64,000 bases of DNA from Gammaproteobacteria bacterium (GTDB lineage Bacteria; Pseudomonadota; Gammaproteobacteria; Xanthomonadales; SZUA-36): assembly GCA_024277815.1 (NCBI GenBank), contig JAJRUM010000020.1:62001-126000 (forward strand), read 5' to 3'. Of the stretch, positions 31,146 through 41,243 are shown one piece after another. The notes below the pieces were generated by a model. That model was not told the origin of the DNA. It was given only the letters and a program-made list of their open reading frames with translations, and did not search any database. Each line of letters begins with the position of its first letter. Within the stretch, counting starts at the first letter, position 1. The position numbers and the translations under genes are program-made.

Positions 31146-32201
31146 CTAGCGACTGTCAACGACTGTGACCAGGCTACCGTCACTAAGATAGGGTGCCCCA
31201 AGCCGGATAACCTGATCATCAGGCTTAAGGCTGCCGCGTACAGCAATTTCATCTTGCAAAATTTCAACGATCTCAACATCGACTGCATGGACAATACTTT
31301 TTTCTGCATCAAGTACAAAAACAACCGCGGACCCACCCATTGCCTTGAATACTGACTCAACCGGAATGTAATACTGCAAGTCACCGGACAGTGGTGAGAT
31401 TTCCACCCTCGCAATCAAACCCGAACGTAGCGTATAGCCTTGATCGTCGACCATGATTTCGACTTCAAAGGTGCCTGCTGCTGAGTCTGTGCTCATCGCA
31501 ATTTCAGATATTGCGCCACTAAACTCCCGCCCCGGATAGGCATCCAGAGAAATGGCCACCGGGTCACCCATACCCACTTTGACGATATCCTGATCAATCA
31601 GGCCAACCCTGACCACGGTGCCCTGCTTGTTTGATGCAAGTAAAAAGACCGGTTGGCCAGGCTTGATCAACTCACTGGACTCGACGTAACGTCGCAGTAT
31701 GCGCCCGGCATCAGGCGCGCGGATGACTGAAAGTTTCTTATTAAAGTTCGCGATTTGTAATTCCGCTGCGGCAACATCATTGGCTGCCTGCGCGTTCTGC
31801 TTCACCTGTAAAGACACCAGCGCTTCAGCATATAGCTGGCTGAATCTCGCGAGGTCCGCTGCAGATTTGCGGAAGTTGGAAGCAGCGCGTTGCTGCTGCG
31901 CATCTATCTCTTCCTGGTCAAGCGTTGCCAGCACCTGCCCGGCCACCACGGCATCACCTTCTTCTGCCTCAATACGTTCAATCAGACCACCGGTTTTAAA
32001 TGACAGGCGCATCTCATTTTTATGACTGATCCGGCCACTGGTTGTAATCGGCTGGCTGCGTTGTTCATACTTTACCGGCGCCACGGTCACCGCTACCGCT
32101 TCCGTTGAGTCGGCCCAAAGAGAACCTGGCAGCACTAACATCAGTGACAATACCGATAGTACAGAGGATTTTGAAAGCACTTGATTGAGATTGTAGTTCA
32201 T
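31146..32201 (-). CDS. efflux RND transporter periplasmic adaptor subunit (MFP)
   Basis: Signal peptide; TSGRISHKNEMRLSFKTGGLIERIEAEEGDAVVAGQVLATLDQEEID; adjacent to RND permease. Confidence 0.93.
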   Translation of the reverse strand: MNYNLNQVLSKSSVLSVLSLMLVLPGSLWADSTEAVAVTVAPVKYEQRSQPITTSGRISHKNEMRLSFKTGGLIERIEAEEGDAVVAGQVLATLDQEEIDAQQQRAASNFRKSAADLARFSQLYAEALVSLQVKQNAQAANDVAAAELQIANFNKKLSVIRAPDAGRILRRYVESSELIKPGQPVFLLASNKQGTVVRVGLIDQDIVKVGMGDPVAISLDAYPGREFSGAISEIAMSTDSAAGTFEVEIMVDDQGYTLRSGLIARVEISPLSGDLQYYIPVESVFKAMGGSAVVFVLDAEKSIVHAVDVEIVEILQDEIAVRGSLKPDDQVIRLGAPYLSDGSLVTVVDSR

Positions 32202-32242
32202 TACTGTTTAGATTCGCCCCGAGCCAATGTTTACACTGTATA

Positions 32243-32271
32243 CATCTATGTTGCCACTGTCAACATAGATG
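32243..32271. promoter_or_regulatory. perfect 11-bp inverted repeat, candidate TetR-family operator in divergent promoter
   Basis: CATCTATGTTG-CCACTGT-CAACATAGATG; both -35-like hexamers fall inside it. Confidence 0.85.
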
Positions 32272-32287
32272 ATGTATGATTCGCCCT

Positions 32288-32926
32288 ATGAACAAGCAGG
32301 CTGCGTCAGAAAAACCCTATCACCATGGTGATTTACACGAGAAAATACTGTGTTCAGCATGTGAACTGCTCGAAGAAAACACGGTGTCCTCCCTCAGCCT
32401 GAGAGCGGTAGCAAAAAAAGTCGGGGTCAGCCACACAGCACCCTATCGCCATTTTAAGGACAAGGAGAGCCTGCTGGCAGGTATTGCTGCTGTCGGCTTT
32501 GACCGCCTGTCTGCACAGCTGGCCGATGCTGTGGCTGCTTTTCCTGATGACCCGGCTACTCAGCTACAGGAAGCTGGTCACCGTTATGTGCAATTGGCGC
32601 TTGAATGTCCGCAATGCACGCAACTGATGTTTGGTGGCATCCTGCCCTGTGATGACACCTACCCTGCGCTCAGGGCCTCAGGCGATGCGGCCTTTGACGG
32701 TTTGAAACAGATCATCGAGGACGGCCAGGCCAGCGGTGCATTCAAAACAGGCGATATCGAACTGTTGGCATTGACCGCATGGTCAGCCATTCACGGGCTT
32801 AGCCTTTTACTGGTAAGCGGCAATCTGCCGGAAATACTTTCATCGATGATCGATAACCGCGCACTTACAAGCGCAGTGACAACCACCATGCTGGAAGGCC
32901 TGAAGGCCCACCACTCAGATATTTAA
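32288..32926 (+). CDS. TetR/AcrR family transcriptional regulator
   Basis: YHHGDLHEKILCSACELLEENTVSSLSLRAVAKKVGVSHTAPYRHFKDKESLLAGIA. Confidence 0.93.
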   Translation: MNKQAASEKPYHHGDLHEKILCSACELLEENTVSSLSLRAVAKKVGVSHTAPYRHFKDKESLLAGIAAVGFDRLSAQLADAVAAFPDDPATQLQEAGHRYVQLALECPQCTQLMFGGILPCDDTYPALRASGDAAFDGLKQIIEDGQASGAFKTGDIELLALTAWSAIHGLSLLLVSGNLPEILSSMIDNRALTSAVTTTMLEGLKAHHSDI

Positions 32927-32936
32927 GGAATTATTA

Positions 32937-33743
32937 GTGACACACCCAAGTTGGAAAAATACCATCGCAATCTCCGGTGCAGGCAGCGGTTTTGGCGCAT
33001 CTTTGGCACATAAGTATGCTGCGGACGGCTGGAAGGTAGCTGTCACCGATATCGATGAAAGCCGGGCACAGCAGGTTCTTTTCGAAATCAATCAACTCGG
33101 CGGTGATGGTTTTTACCTGCAGCTGGATACCACCCGCTCTGAACATTGGCAAGCCCTCGAGGAACGGGTTCTGGAGCAATGGGGTGGCCTGCATGTACTG
33201 GTCAATAATGCCGGAGTTGCGGCGGCAGGCAATATCGAAGACACCAGTATGGAAGACTGGCAATGGATACTGGACATTGATCTTATGGGTGTCGTACGCG
33301 GGTGTCACCAGTTCGCCCGCATGTTCAAACGACAAAACGGCGGGCACATAGTCAACGTCTCCTCTTTTGCCGGCCTGGCGGGCCTGCCTTTCATTACTGC
33401 CTATGGTGTTGCCAAGGCTGGCGTGGTGGCATTATCCGAAGCCCTCAGAGCAGAAATGCAACCACATGGGGTCGGCGTTACTGTTGTTTGCCCGGCATTT
33501 GTCCGCACCCGTCTGCTGGATACATTTCGTGCAACCAAACCCGATACCATGGCAACAGTTACACGCTGGATGGATACATCCGGAGTTTCTTCTGATGATG
33601 TCGCTGCAGATATTCAAACGGCGGTCAGGAATCAGACATTCCTGTTACTGACACACGCTTCCACCCGCAAGGCCTGGAAGTTAAAACGCTGGTTTCCGGA
33701 AAAATACTTCAAACAGGTGGTGAAACGCTCCAGCGGAGCGTAG
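32937..33743 (+). CDS. SDR family oxidoreductase
   Basis: AISGAGSGFGASLAHKYAADGWKVAVTDID; NNAG; S...YGVAKAGV (YxxxK); GTG start. Confidence 0.92.
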   Translation: MTHPSWKNTIAISGAGSGFGASLAHKYAADGWKVAVTDIDESRAQQVLFEINQLGGDGFYLQLDTTRSEHWQALEERVLEQWGGLHVLVNNAGVAAAGNIEDTSMEDWQWILDIDLMGVVRGCHQFARMFKRQNGGHIVNVSSFAGLAGLPFITAYGVAKAGVVALSEALRAEMQPHGVGVTVVCPAFVRTRLLDTFRATKPDTMATVTRWMDTSGVSSDDVAADIQTAVRNQTFLLLTHASTRKAWKLKRWFPEKYFKQVVKRSSGA

Positions 33744-33754
33744 ACGACATATCT

Positions 33755-34567
33755 TCATCGTATAGGATAGACCGGATGCGCCGCGCCGGGGTTATAAAGC
33801 GACAGCATTTTCGCTTCCAGCTTTGCCAACCGTTGCTGGCGGTTATCAGGACTCGGATGAGTGCTCAGAAACTGTGGCGTCCCGGATTTTGATTCTGCGC
33901 CCATTTTATGCCACAGGCTGACGGCAGCCCGGGGATCATATCCCGACCTTGCAGCCAGCTCGATACCAATAATATCCGCCTCTTTCTCAGCCGCTCGACT
34001 GTTTGGAAGCGTTACTGCCAGCATCGCTGTCAGCGCTGCCCCGGTCAGGGCAACACCCGTATTGTCAGAGGCAATCCCAACCGCAGCTACGCCGATGGCG
34101 CTGGCCATCTGTATCGACATCTTTTCTGCTGTGTGTTTAGCCAGTGCATGTGATATCTCATGAGCCATCACTTGCGCCAACTCATCATCAGTCGGCTGAA
34201 TTTTCTCCAGCAAGCCAGTGTAAATTGCCATTCGCCCGCCTGCCATGCACCATGCGTTCACCATTTTGGGGTCATCTATTACGACCACACTCCACTCCCA
34301 GCGCGAAGTATCCGGCCGCATCTTTATCGCCTCGGTAATCAGACGCCCGGTTATCTCCAAAACCCGCGCATTTACGGCTGAACTGCCCTCAATCTTGCCA
34401 GCCTGATCCAATCCCTGGACGGTCGACAGGTAGGCCTCTTTCGACGAGACAATCGCCGACTCTTCAGAAACCAGCATAAGCTGCTTACGGCCTGTAGGAC
34501 TGGTCGCACATGCTGCCAGCAATGAAGAGAGTACTACCAGGATAAGAAAACGCCGTGCGCTAATCAT
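33755..34567 (-). CDS. M48 family metalloprotease, lipoprotein
   Basis: Lipobox LLAACATSP; VMAHEISHALAKH (HExxH); STHPSPDNRQQRL. Confidence 0.93.
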   Translation of the reverse strand: MISARRFLILVVLSSLLAACATSPTGRKQLMLVSEESAIVSSKEAYLSTVQGLDQAGKIEGSSAVNARVLEITGRLITEAIKMRPDTSRWEWSVVVIDDPKMVNAWCMAGGRMAIYTGLLEKIQPTDDELAQVMAHEISHALAKHTAEKMSIQMASAIGVAAVGIASDNTGVALTGAALTAMLAVTLPNSRAAEKEADIIGIELAARSGYDPRAAVSLWHKMGAESKSGTPQFLSTHPSPDNRQQRLAKLEAKMLSLYNPGAAHPVYPIR

Positions 34568-34687
34568 ATATCTGCCTCAAAGTAAATCTCAGTTATCAAT
34601 TGTAACCGAATGCAAATATAAGCACACAATAGAAAATTCCGAACCCGATATGCGCCGATACTGTAAAATCCCCGCTCCAGTAACCAC

Positions 34688-36034
34688 ATGCATAATGCGA
34701 TGAAAAGACCTGAACTCCTGTCTCCTGCCGGTTCCCTGAATCACATGCGCTTTGCGTACGCCTATGGTGCGGACGCGGTGTATGCAGGCCAGCCACGCTA
34801 CAGCCTGCGGGTACGCAACAATGAATTCAGCAAACAGGAAACCCTCGGCAAAGGCATTGAGGAAGCCCATGGTATGGGCAAGCTGTTTTTTCTCGCCAGT
34901 AACATCGCCCCACACAACAGCAAACTGAAAACTTACATCAATGATCTGGAACCCATCATTGAAATGGGTCCGGATGCACTGATCATGTCCGATCCGGGTC
35001 TGATAATGATGGTGCGGGAACGCTGGCCGGACCAGACCATTCATCTGTCAGTGCAGTCCAATGTCGTAAATTACGCAGCGGTTAAATTCTGGCAGGGTAT
35101 GGGGCTGAAACGGATCATTATTTCGCGCGAACTTTCGCTTAAGGAAGTTGCTGAAATTCGTGAACAATGCCCGGATATGGAGCTGGAAACATTCGTACAT
35201 GGTGCCTTGTGCATTGCCTACTCCGGCCGCTGCCTTTTGTCCGGCTACATGTCACACCGCGATTCCAACCAGGGCGCATGTACCAACACCTGCCGCTGGA
35301 AATATGATGTACATGAGGCACGTGAGACTGACACTGGCGACACCGTTCCACTGGCGCTTCCTCAAGTTGACACCGAAGGCCAGCCAACCACTGAATCACC
35401 CATTGTTCTGCTGGAAGAAGAAAACCGACCGGGTGAGCTGATGCCTGCATTTGAAGACGAACACGGCACGTACATCATGAATTCAAAGGATCTGCGTGCG
35501 GTCCAGCACGTTGAAAAACTGACACGCATGGGAATAGACTCTTTCAAAATTGAAGGCCGCACTAAATCTGTCTACTACGTAGCCCGGACTACCCAGGTCT
35601 ACCGGCAAGCCATTGACGACGCCATCGCAGGCCGGTCTTTCGACATGGGCCTGATGGATGAGCTGGAAGGCATGGCCAACCGTGGCTTTACCGAGGGTTT
35701 CTATCGCCGCCATCCGCCTGCTGACTACCAGAATTATGAACGAGGCGTTGCCACCAGCGACAAACAGCAGTTTGTCGGTGCGATTCTTGACTGCAGTAAT
35801 GAGTGGCTGACGGTCGATGTTAAAAACAGATTCGAGACCGGGGACCAGATGCAACTGCTGACGACCAAAGGCAACCTGACCTTCACCCTGCCAGCCATCA
35901 TTGGCCGCAATGGCGAACCCACGGATGCAGCACCAGGCTCAGGACATGTGGTGAAAATCCCCCTGCCCGGCGACATGGAGGCAGATAACATTGATCCGTA
36001 TTCGTTGCTGATTCGCTATTTACCCACAACATAA
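34688..36034 (+). CDS. trhP: U32 family peptidase-like protein, tRNA 5-hydroxyuridine modification protein (YegQ/TrhP-like)
   Basis: PELLSPAGSLNHMRFAYAYGADAVYAGQPRYSLRVRNNEF; HGALCIAYSGRCLLSGYMSHRDSNQGACTNTCRWKY (C-x6-C-x16-C). Confidence 0.88.
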   Translation: MHNAMKRPELLSPAGSLNHMRFAYAYGADAVYAGQPRYSLRVRNNEFSKQETLGKGIEEAHGMGKLFFLASNIAPHNSKLKTYINDLEPIIEMGPDALIMSDPGLIMMVRERWPDQTIHLSVQSNVVNYAAVKFWQGMGLKRIIISRELSLKEVAEIREQCPDMELETFVHGALCIAYSGRCLLSGYMSHRDSNQGACTNTCRWKYDVHEARETDTGDTVPLALPQVDTEGQPTTESPIVLLEEENRPGELMPAFEDEHGTYIMNSKDLRAVQHVEKLTRMGIDSFKIEGRTKSVYYVARTTQVYRQAIDDAIAGRSFDMGLMDELEGMANRGFTEGFYRRHPPADYQNYERGVATSDKQQFVGAILDCSNEWLTVDVKNRFETGDQMQLLTTKGNLTFTLPAIIGRNGEPTDAAPGSGHVVKIPLPGDMEADNIDPYSLLIRYLPTT

Positions 36035-36061
36035 AAAAGGGGCCGGATACATACCGGCCCC
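36033..36061 (-). terminator. rho-independent terminator for the minus-strand gene at 36092
   Basis: Minus strand: GGGGCCGG-TATGTAT-CCGGCCCC followed by TTTTTT. Confidence 0.85.
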
Positions 36062-36091
36062 CTGCTATCAATAAACTACAGTCTGAGCCGG

Positions 36092-37165
36092 CTATTCGCC
36101 GTTAACCAAGTCTTTCAACGCCGTTTCTATCACGCCGGGTGCTGAGACCAGCTTGGTGAACCCATGTGATCCCATCATGCTCAGGTTCGGGAAGTGCACA
36201 GCCATTCTGAAACGCATGTGCAATGCCTCAACATCGCTGCCTTTGACCAGTACTTCATAGGGGAAATAGGCACGCTTTTTGCAGCCCTCGAAATCCACCA
36301 CGCTCATCTGGAAGGCATCGTCCAGATCTTTGGTATCGCTGTCACTCAGTTTCATACCAACACCAAAGACTGTCTGTGCCGTACCCGGAACGTCAATACG
36401 ATAAACCCAGGTGAGTGAGTCGCCCGGTTTGGCCAGGCCTTGCTCAACAGCAGCAACGGCTGCCTCATGAGAATCAAATGACCCAAGCTTCGATACATCA
36501 TCAAAATACTGCATACCCATCATATAGTGGTATTTATCCAGCTTCTGAGCTGTCATTTTTTTCTTGCCGGCGCCGCAGGTTCTCACCATTCCGAGTGCGT
36601 TGACGAGACTGTCATAGACCGGCCTCATGTCGCCATTCAAGCGGTAGGCATACTGTATATAAACCGGATTCATAAAACCCACTTCAACAGTACCGTCGGT
36701 TTCGGTAATACTGACGCGTTGACCTGCAGCATACCCGCCGCGAGGCGACCTGGCAGCAATAGCCTTAAGTAAATCATTGGTAACGACGATGACATTGGTA
36801 TCATCCATCGGCGCATACTGGCCGGCAATTTCGAAACCGGCGGCCTGCAACGCGCTGCGTACTTCGCGTGTACTTACTTCCAGCGTACCCTCGCTTTCAG
36901 AAGCCACTATAAACGGCTTGTGCAAAGTAATATTGTCCAGCACTTTCGGCGCTTCCGGGGCCGCGCTGGCCGCCATTTCAGGTGCCTTGTCGCCACCACT
37001 AGAATGTGCTCCGCCTGCCGCACTGGTAGTGGCCTGACTGGCTTCTGCCGAAGCAGCACCGGATGATTCTTCAGAAGCCGGCTGCGACTGACCACCACCA
37101 ATGGTACAGCCAGCCAGCAGTACTGTAAGCAGTGCAAGCACTGACATTTGCTGAGTTTTTGTCAT
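36092..37165 (-). CDS. hypothetical lipoprotein, DUF302-like; paralogue of 37336..38244
   Basis: Lipobox LLAGC; Ser/Ala/Glu-rich linker; KPFIVASESEGT...CGAGKKKMTAQKLDKYHYMMGMQYFDD. Confidence 0.7.
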   Translation of the reverse strand: MTKTQQMSVLALLTVLLAGCTIGGGQSQPASEESSGAASAEASQATTSAAGGAHSSGGDKAPEMAASAAPEAPKVLDNITLHKPFIVASESEGTLEVSTREVRSALQAAGFEIAGQYAPMDDTNVIVVTNDLLKAIAARSPRGGYAAGQRVSITETDGTVEVGFMNPVYIQYAYRLNGDMRPVYDSLVNALGMVRTCGAGKKKMTAQKLDKYHYMMGMQYFDDVSKLGSFDSHEAAVAAVEQGLAKPGDSLTWVYRIDVPGTAQTVFGVGMKLSDSDTKDLDDAFQMSVVDFEGCKKRAYFPYEVLVKGSDVEALHMRFRMAVHFPNLSMMGSHGFTKLVSAPGVIETALKDLVNGE

Positions 37166-37335
37166 GATTCTATCCCTGTTGTGTTAAAAACCAGAATCTC
37201 ACTCTTAAGCTATTCCTGCACTCAAGTGCACGGTAACTATAGCATTATTCCAGATTCGCTATCGAGATCAGTCATTTTGGATACAGATGGGCCGCCTGAA
37301 TCGGCGGCCCAAACAGTTCACAGCCAGGGATATCG

Positions 37336-38244
37336 CTACTCTGACTGAACCATATCTTCCAACGCCGTTTCTATGGTACCCGGCGAAGACATGATCTTGG
37401 TGAAGCCATGCGACCCCATCATACTCAGGTTCGGGAAGTGCACGGCCATTCTGAAACGCATATGCAATGCCTCCACATCACGGCCTTTTACCAGCACTTC
37501 ATAGGGAAAATATGCACGCTTCTTGCACCCTTCAAAATCGACCACATCTATCTGAAACGTCTCGTCCAGGCTTGCGGTGTCTTCGTTGTATGCCTTCATG
37601 CCAACCCCGAATACAGTTTGCTCTGTACCGGGGAGATCAATGCGATAAACCTTCGTCAATGCATCACCAGGCTTGGCCAGTCCCTTTTCCACCGCCGCGA
37701 CGGCAGCTTCATGCGACTTGAATGAACCCAGTTCAGAGGGATCGTCAAAATATTGCATGCCAAACATGTAGTGGTATTTACGTAGCTTTTTAGCTGTCAT
37801 ATTTTTCTTGCCAGCCCCGCAGGTTCTCACCATTCCGAGCGCTTCGACAAGGCTGCTGTAAACAGGCTGCATGTCACCTTCAAGACGATAGGCATGCTGG
37901 ATATACACCGGGTTGATATAGCCCACTTCGACTTTACCGTTGGTTGCCGTAACACTGACCCTTTGGCCGGCAGCATAGCCACCGCGATCTGACCTGGCTG
38001 CTATCGCCTTTAATTGATCACTGGTGACAACAATGATATTGGTGCCATCGACCGGCGAATACTGGCCGGCCACTTCAAACCCCGCGTCCTGCAAGGCCGA
38101 CAATGTTGCCGCCGTAACCTCCTCCACGGTTCCCGTAGATTCGGAGGCAACGACAAAAGGTTTGTACTGCTGACCTTTTGCAAGCACACTCCCCGAAAAT
38201 AAAATTGTCAACAATAACAGCAAGATGTTAGGACGGTATTTCAT
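37336..38244 (-). CDS. hypothetical exported protein, DUF302-like; paralogue of 36092..37165
   Basis: Signal peptide; YKPFVVASESTGT...CGAGKKNMTAKKLRKYHYMFGMQYFDD, co-linear with its neighbour. Confidence 0.7.
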   Translation of the reverse strand: MKYRPNILLLLLTILFSGSVLAKGQQYKPFVVASESTGTVEEVTAATLSALQDAGFEVAGQYSPVDGTNIIVVTSDQLKAIAARSDRGGYAAGQRVSVTATNGKVEVGYINPVYIQHAYRLEGDMQPVYSSLVEALGMVRTCGAGKKNMTAKKLRKYHYMFGMQYFDDPSELGSFKSHEAAVAAVEKGLAKPGDALTKVYRIDLPGTEQTVFGVGMKAYNEDTASLDETFQIDVVDFEGCKKRAYFPYEVLVKGRDVEALHMRFRMAVHFPNLSMMGSHGFTKIMSSPGTIETALEDMVQSE

Positions 38245-38504
38245 TGGTAGACTCCTGTTTGGAACCAGCCACCAACGGCCAGTGAGCTTATTAAGTAAAC
38301 CTAATATACACGTTTTTCAGCCACACGCATGAATACGGCGATTATGGCCAAAAAAAAACTTACTACACCCGGCTCGCTTTTTTTTCATTTTTTTATCGGA
38401 AAACAGTATTTTGATCCCCGGCCTACTACGCCACTGAAAATGATGTTCTAATCGTTTATCGTAGACGTTCGCTCCTGACTTTCTTACGCTGAGGACTCAT
38501 AGCC

Positions 38505-38951
38505 ATGTCTGAACAACCTTCCGGCAAACCGCACAAATCTTTCGGAATTCCGGATTTTCTGTGGCGGGTTGCCGCTTCGCTCCTGCTGGTGCTGATAACT
38601 TTTAATCCCAGCGGGTACTCTTACTTTCACTGGTTCAAGGAAGCCTTTTCGGGAACCGGCACCAGTCCCTTGCACTATTTTGTCGGTGTTGTATTGCTGG
38701 CCGGCTGGGCGATATTCATCATCGCCACCAGCCGCAGTCTCGGTAAATTCGGGACAGTTCTGAGTGCCGCCATCATCGGCACGGGGATATGGTTGCTGGC
38801 TGATATCGGTGTGGTGCAAGCGGGTTCAGCGACTGCCATCACCTGGCTGGCTCTGATCGCGCTAGCGGTATTGCTGGCCGTTGGCCTGTCATGGGCTCAT
38901 ATCTGGCGCCGCCTCAGTGGCCAGATTGAGGTAGATGAAGTGCATGACTGA
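38505..38951 (+). CDS. DUF6524-like small membrane protein
   Basis: Four TM helices; LITFNPSGYSYFHW motif. Confidence 0.65.
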   Translation: MSEQPSGKPHKSFGIPDFLWRVAASLLLVLITFNPSGYSYFHWFKEAFSGTGTSPLHYFVGVVLLAGWAIFIIATSRSLGKFGTVLSAAIIGTGIWLLADIGVVQAGSATAITWLALIALAVLLAVGLSWAHIWRRLSGQIEVDEVHD

Positions 38952-38963
38952 CCAATAACAGCC

Positions 38964-40502
38964 ATGCAAACCCGACAGGACAATTCAAAAATCAAACTGG
39001 CAGCACTGATCGTTGCTCCGCTGATCAGCCTGGCGCTGGTGTTGTTCGCAGACCTTGCCCCGGAAAATCCAAAAATCGCCTACACACTGGCCATTGCAAT
39101 CGTGATGGCAGTTTGGTGGATTACAGAAGCCGTTCCGCTTGCGATAACAGCATTGTTGCCGGTGGTACTTTTCCCACTGCTCGGCGTGGTCGATGGCAAA
39201 ACCATTTCTGCCATGTACTTCAATCATCTGATTTTCCTGTTTATCGGCGGCTTTCTGATGGCGCTGGCGATGCAACGCTGGGATTTGCACAGGCGTATCG
39301 CAATCAAGATATTGATATTCTTTGGGATCAGCCCGGGCAGAATCCTGATGGGCTTCATGTTCGCTACCGCGTTTCTTTCCATGTGGATGTCGAACACGGC
39401 CACCACCATGATGATGGTTCCTATCGCGCTATCGATCATCTACAAGCTTGAAGAAATCGTAGGCAAAGCCAAACTGGGCACTTACTCGGTTGGCCTGCTG
39501 CTGGGCATCGCCTATTCTGCATCCATTGGCGGCGTGGCAACGCTGGTCGGCACACCGCCCAACCTTTCATTCGCCCGTATTGCCAACATCATATTTCCGG
39601 CCATGCCCGAGATTTCATTTGCCGACTGGCTGGTGTTCGCTGCCTGGATAACTTTCTTTATGTTCATAGCTGCCTGGCTCCTGCTGTTTGCCATGTACCG
39701 GCCAAAACAACCGTGGGTGGGCGTGGAACGGGATGATTTCAGGAAAGAGTATCAACTCCTTGGCAAGGCCAAGCCTGAAGAGAAAATTGTTTTTGTTCTG
39801 TTCGTCACAATGGCGCTGTTATGGGTGTTCAGGTCAGGGTTCCAAATAGGGTTTATCGACATACCCGGCTGGTCACAATTGTTTGCCAACCCCGGGTTCA
39901 TCAATGATGGAACCGTCGCAATAACGATTGCCATCATCCTGTTTGCTATTCCATCCAAAACCCGCAAGGGTGAAAGGTTGATGGACTGGGAGACCGCCAA
40001 CCGCTTGCCCTGGCATATCGTGCTTCTGTTTGGCGGTGGCTTCGCACTGGCCAAGGGCTTTGTTGATTCCGGCTTATCTATCTGGTTCGGTGAGCAGTTG
40101 TCCGGCCTGTCAGGGACCCACCCGATGGTACTGACATCTGTGATCGTAACCATGATGTCTTTCCTGACCGAACTGACCTCCAATATTGCCAGCACTGAAA
40201 TGATTCTTCCAATTCTCGCGGGCATGGCTGTCAGCATTCAGGTCAACCCGCTCTTGCTGATGATACCGGCGACCCTGGCAGCATCGCTGGCCTTCATGTT
40301 ACCCGTAGCCACGCCACCCAATGCCATCGTTTTCGGCAGTGGCTACATCCAAATCAGGCAGATGGTCAAGACCGGCTTCCTGCTGAACTTCGTTGGCATT
40401 ATTGTTACCACCCTGGTCACTTACTTTTGGGGAGTACTGGTGTTCAAAATTGACATTGGCAGTTTTCCCGACTGGGCGACGACCATGATTGGCAACGGCT
40501 GA
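38964..40502 (+). CDS. SLC13/DASS family sodium:anion symporter
   Basis: WWITEAVPLAITALLPVVLFPLLGV; MWMSNTATTMMMVPIALSI; TELTSNIASTEMILPIL; LPVATPPNAIVFGSG. Confidence 0.93.
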   Translation: MQTRQDNSKIKLAALIVAPLISLALVLFADLAPENPKIAYTLAIAIVMAVWWITEAVPLAITALLPVVLFPLLGVVDGKTISAMYFNHLIFLFIGGFLMALAMQRWDLHRRIAIKILIFFGISPGRILMGFMFATAFLSMWMSNTATTMMMVPIALSIIYKLEEIVGKAKLGTYSVGLLLGIAYSASIGGVATLVGTPPNLSFARIANIIFPAMPEISFADWLVFAAWITFFMFIAAWLLLFAMYRPKQPWVGVERDDFRKEYQLLGKAKPEEKIVFVLFVTMALLWVFRSGFQIGFIDIPGWSQLFANPGFINDGTVAITIAIILFAIPSKTRKGERLMDWETANRLPWHIVLLFGGGFALAKGFVDSGLSIWFGEQLSGLSGTHPMVLTSVIVTMMSFLTELTSNIASTEMILPILAGMAVSIQVNPLLLMIPATLAASLAFMLPVATPPNAIVFGSGYIQIRQMVKTGFLLNFVGIIVTTLVTYFWGVLVFKIDIGSFPDWATTMIGNG

Positions 40503-41238
40503 CATCGTGGGCTGTGAGAAGCTTAAAGCAGATGCCATATTATGGGATTTCGACGGTACGCTGGCCGACTCAGCCAGCAAGAACATTGCCATTACTAAAC
40601 AGATACTGGCGAAGGTCGCCCCCCAGCTCACTGGCAGCAACCTGCCCGCCTGGTTATGCAGTGAAGCTGAATACCACAAGGCCAACCACGGCGCCGAGAA
40701 CTGGCGCGACCTGTACCGCAATTATTTTGGTATGAGTACAAAGGATATTGCAGCAGCCGGACCGATGTGGGAGGAGTACCAGGCGCGTGACACCACCGAG
40801 GTCAAGCTATTTGACGGCATCCGGGAAACACTCCGGAAGCTCTGTCAGATACCCATGGGAATAAGCTCAGCCAATTCCTCAGATAATATCAACAGAGTAT
40901 TGAATAATAACAGGATAAAGTCATCTTTCAGGTCAGTTATCGGGTATGAGAACTTCCCGCCGGAAGCACAGAAGCCAGCAGCCAACCCCGGCCTGAAATG
41001 CCTGCAGGAGGTCCTGCAGGACCACCATGGAAAAACCATTCTCTACGTTGGCGACCACATTGCCGATGTTCTCTTCAGCCGTAACATTGCGGCCAGCCTG
41101 GGTTCGTCCAGTACTGTGATTTCTATCATCGTCACCTACAGCGGAGCGCAACCAGACCGGTGGCGGGTACAACCAGACAAAGTCATTGGCCACCCGGCAG
41201 AACTGGCCACCCTGGTCAGCCATCAGGAATCAGAGTAA
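40489..41238 (+). CDS. HAD family hydrolase
   Basis: ILWDFDGTLADSA; ISSANSSDNI; YVGDHIADVLFSRN. Confidence 0.88.
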   Translation: MATADIVGCEKLKADAILWDFDGTLADSASKNIAITKQILAKVAPQLTGSNLPAWLCSEAEYHKANHGAENWRDLYRNYFGMSTKDIAAAGPMWEEYQARDTTEVKLFDGIRETLRKLCQIPMGISSANSSDNINRVLNNNRIKSSFRSVIGYENFPPEAQKPAANPGLKCLQEVLQDHHGKTILYVGDHIADVLFSRNIAASLGSSSTVISIIVTYSGAQPDRWRVQPDKVIGHPAELATLVSHQESE

Positions 41239-41243
41239 CAGTG

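Noticed and set aside
37289-37310. Hairpin GGGCCGCC-TGAATC-GGCGGCCC between the tandem paralogues, considered as a terminator
   Set aside because: No T-run on either strand; may stabilise RNA but not supported as an intrinsic terminator
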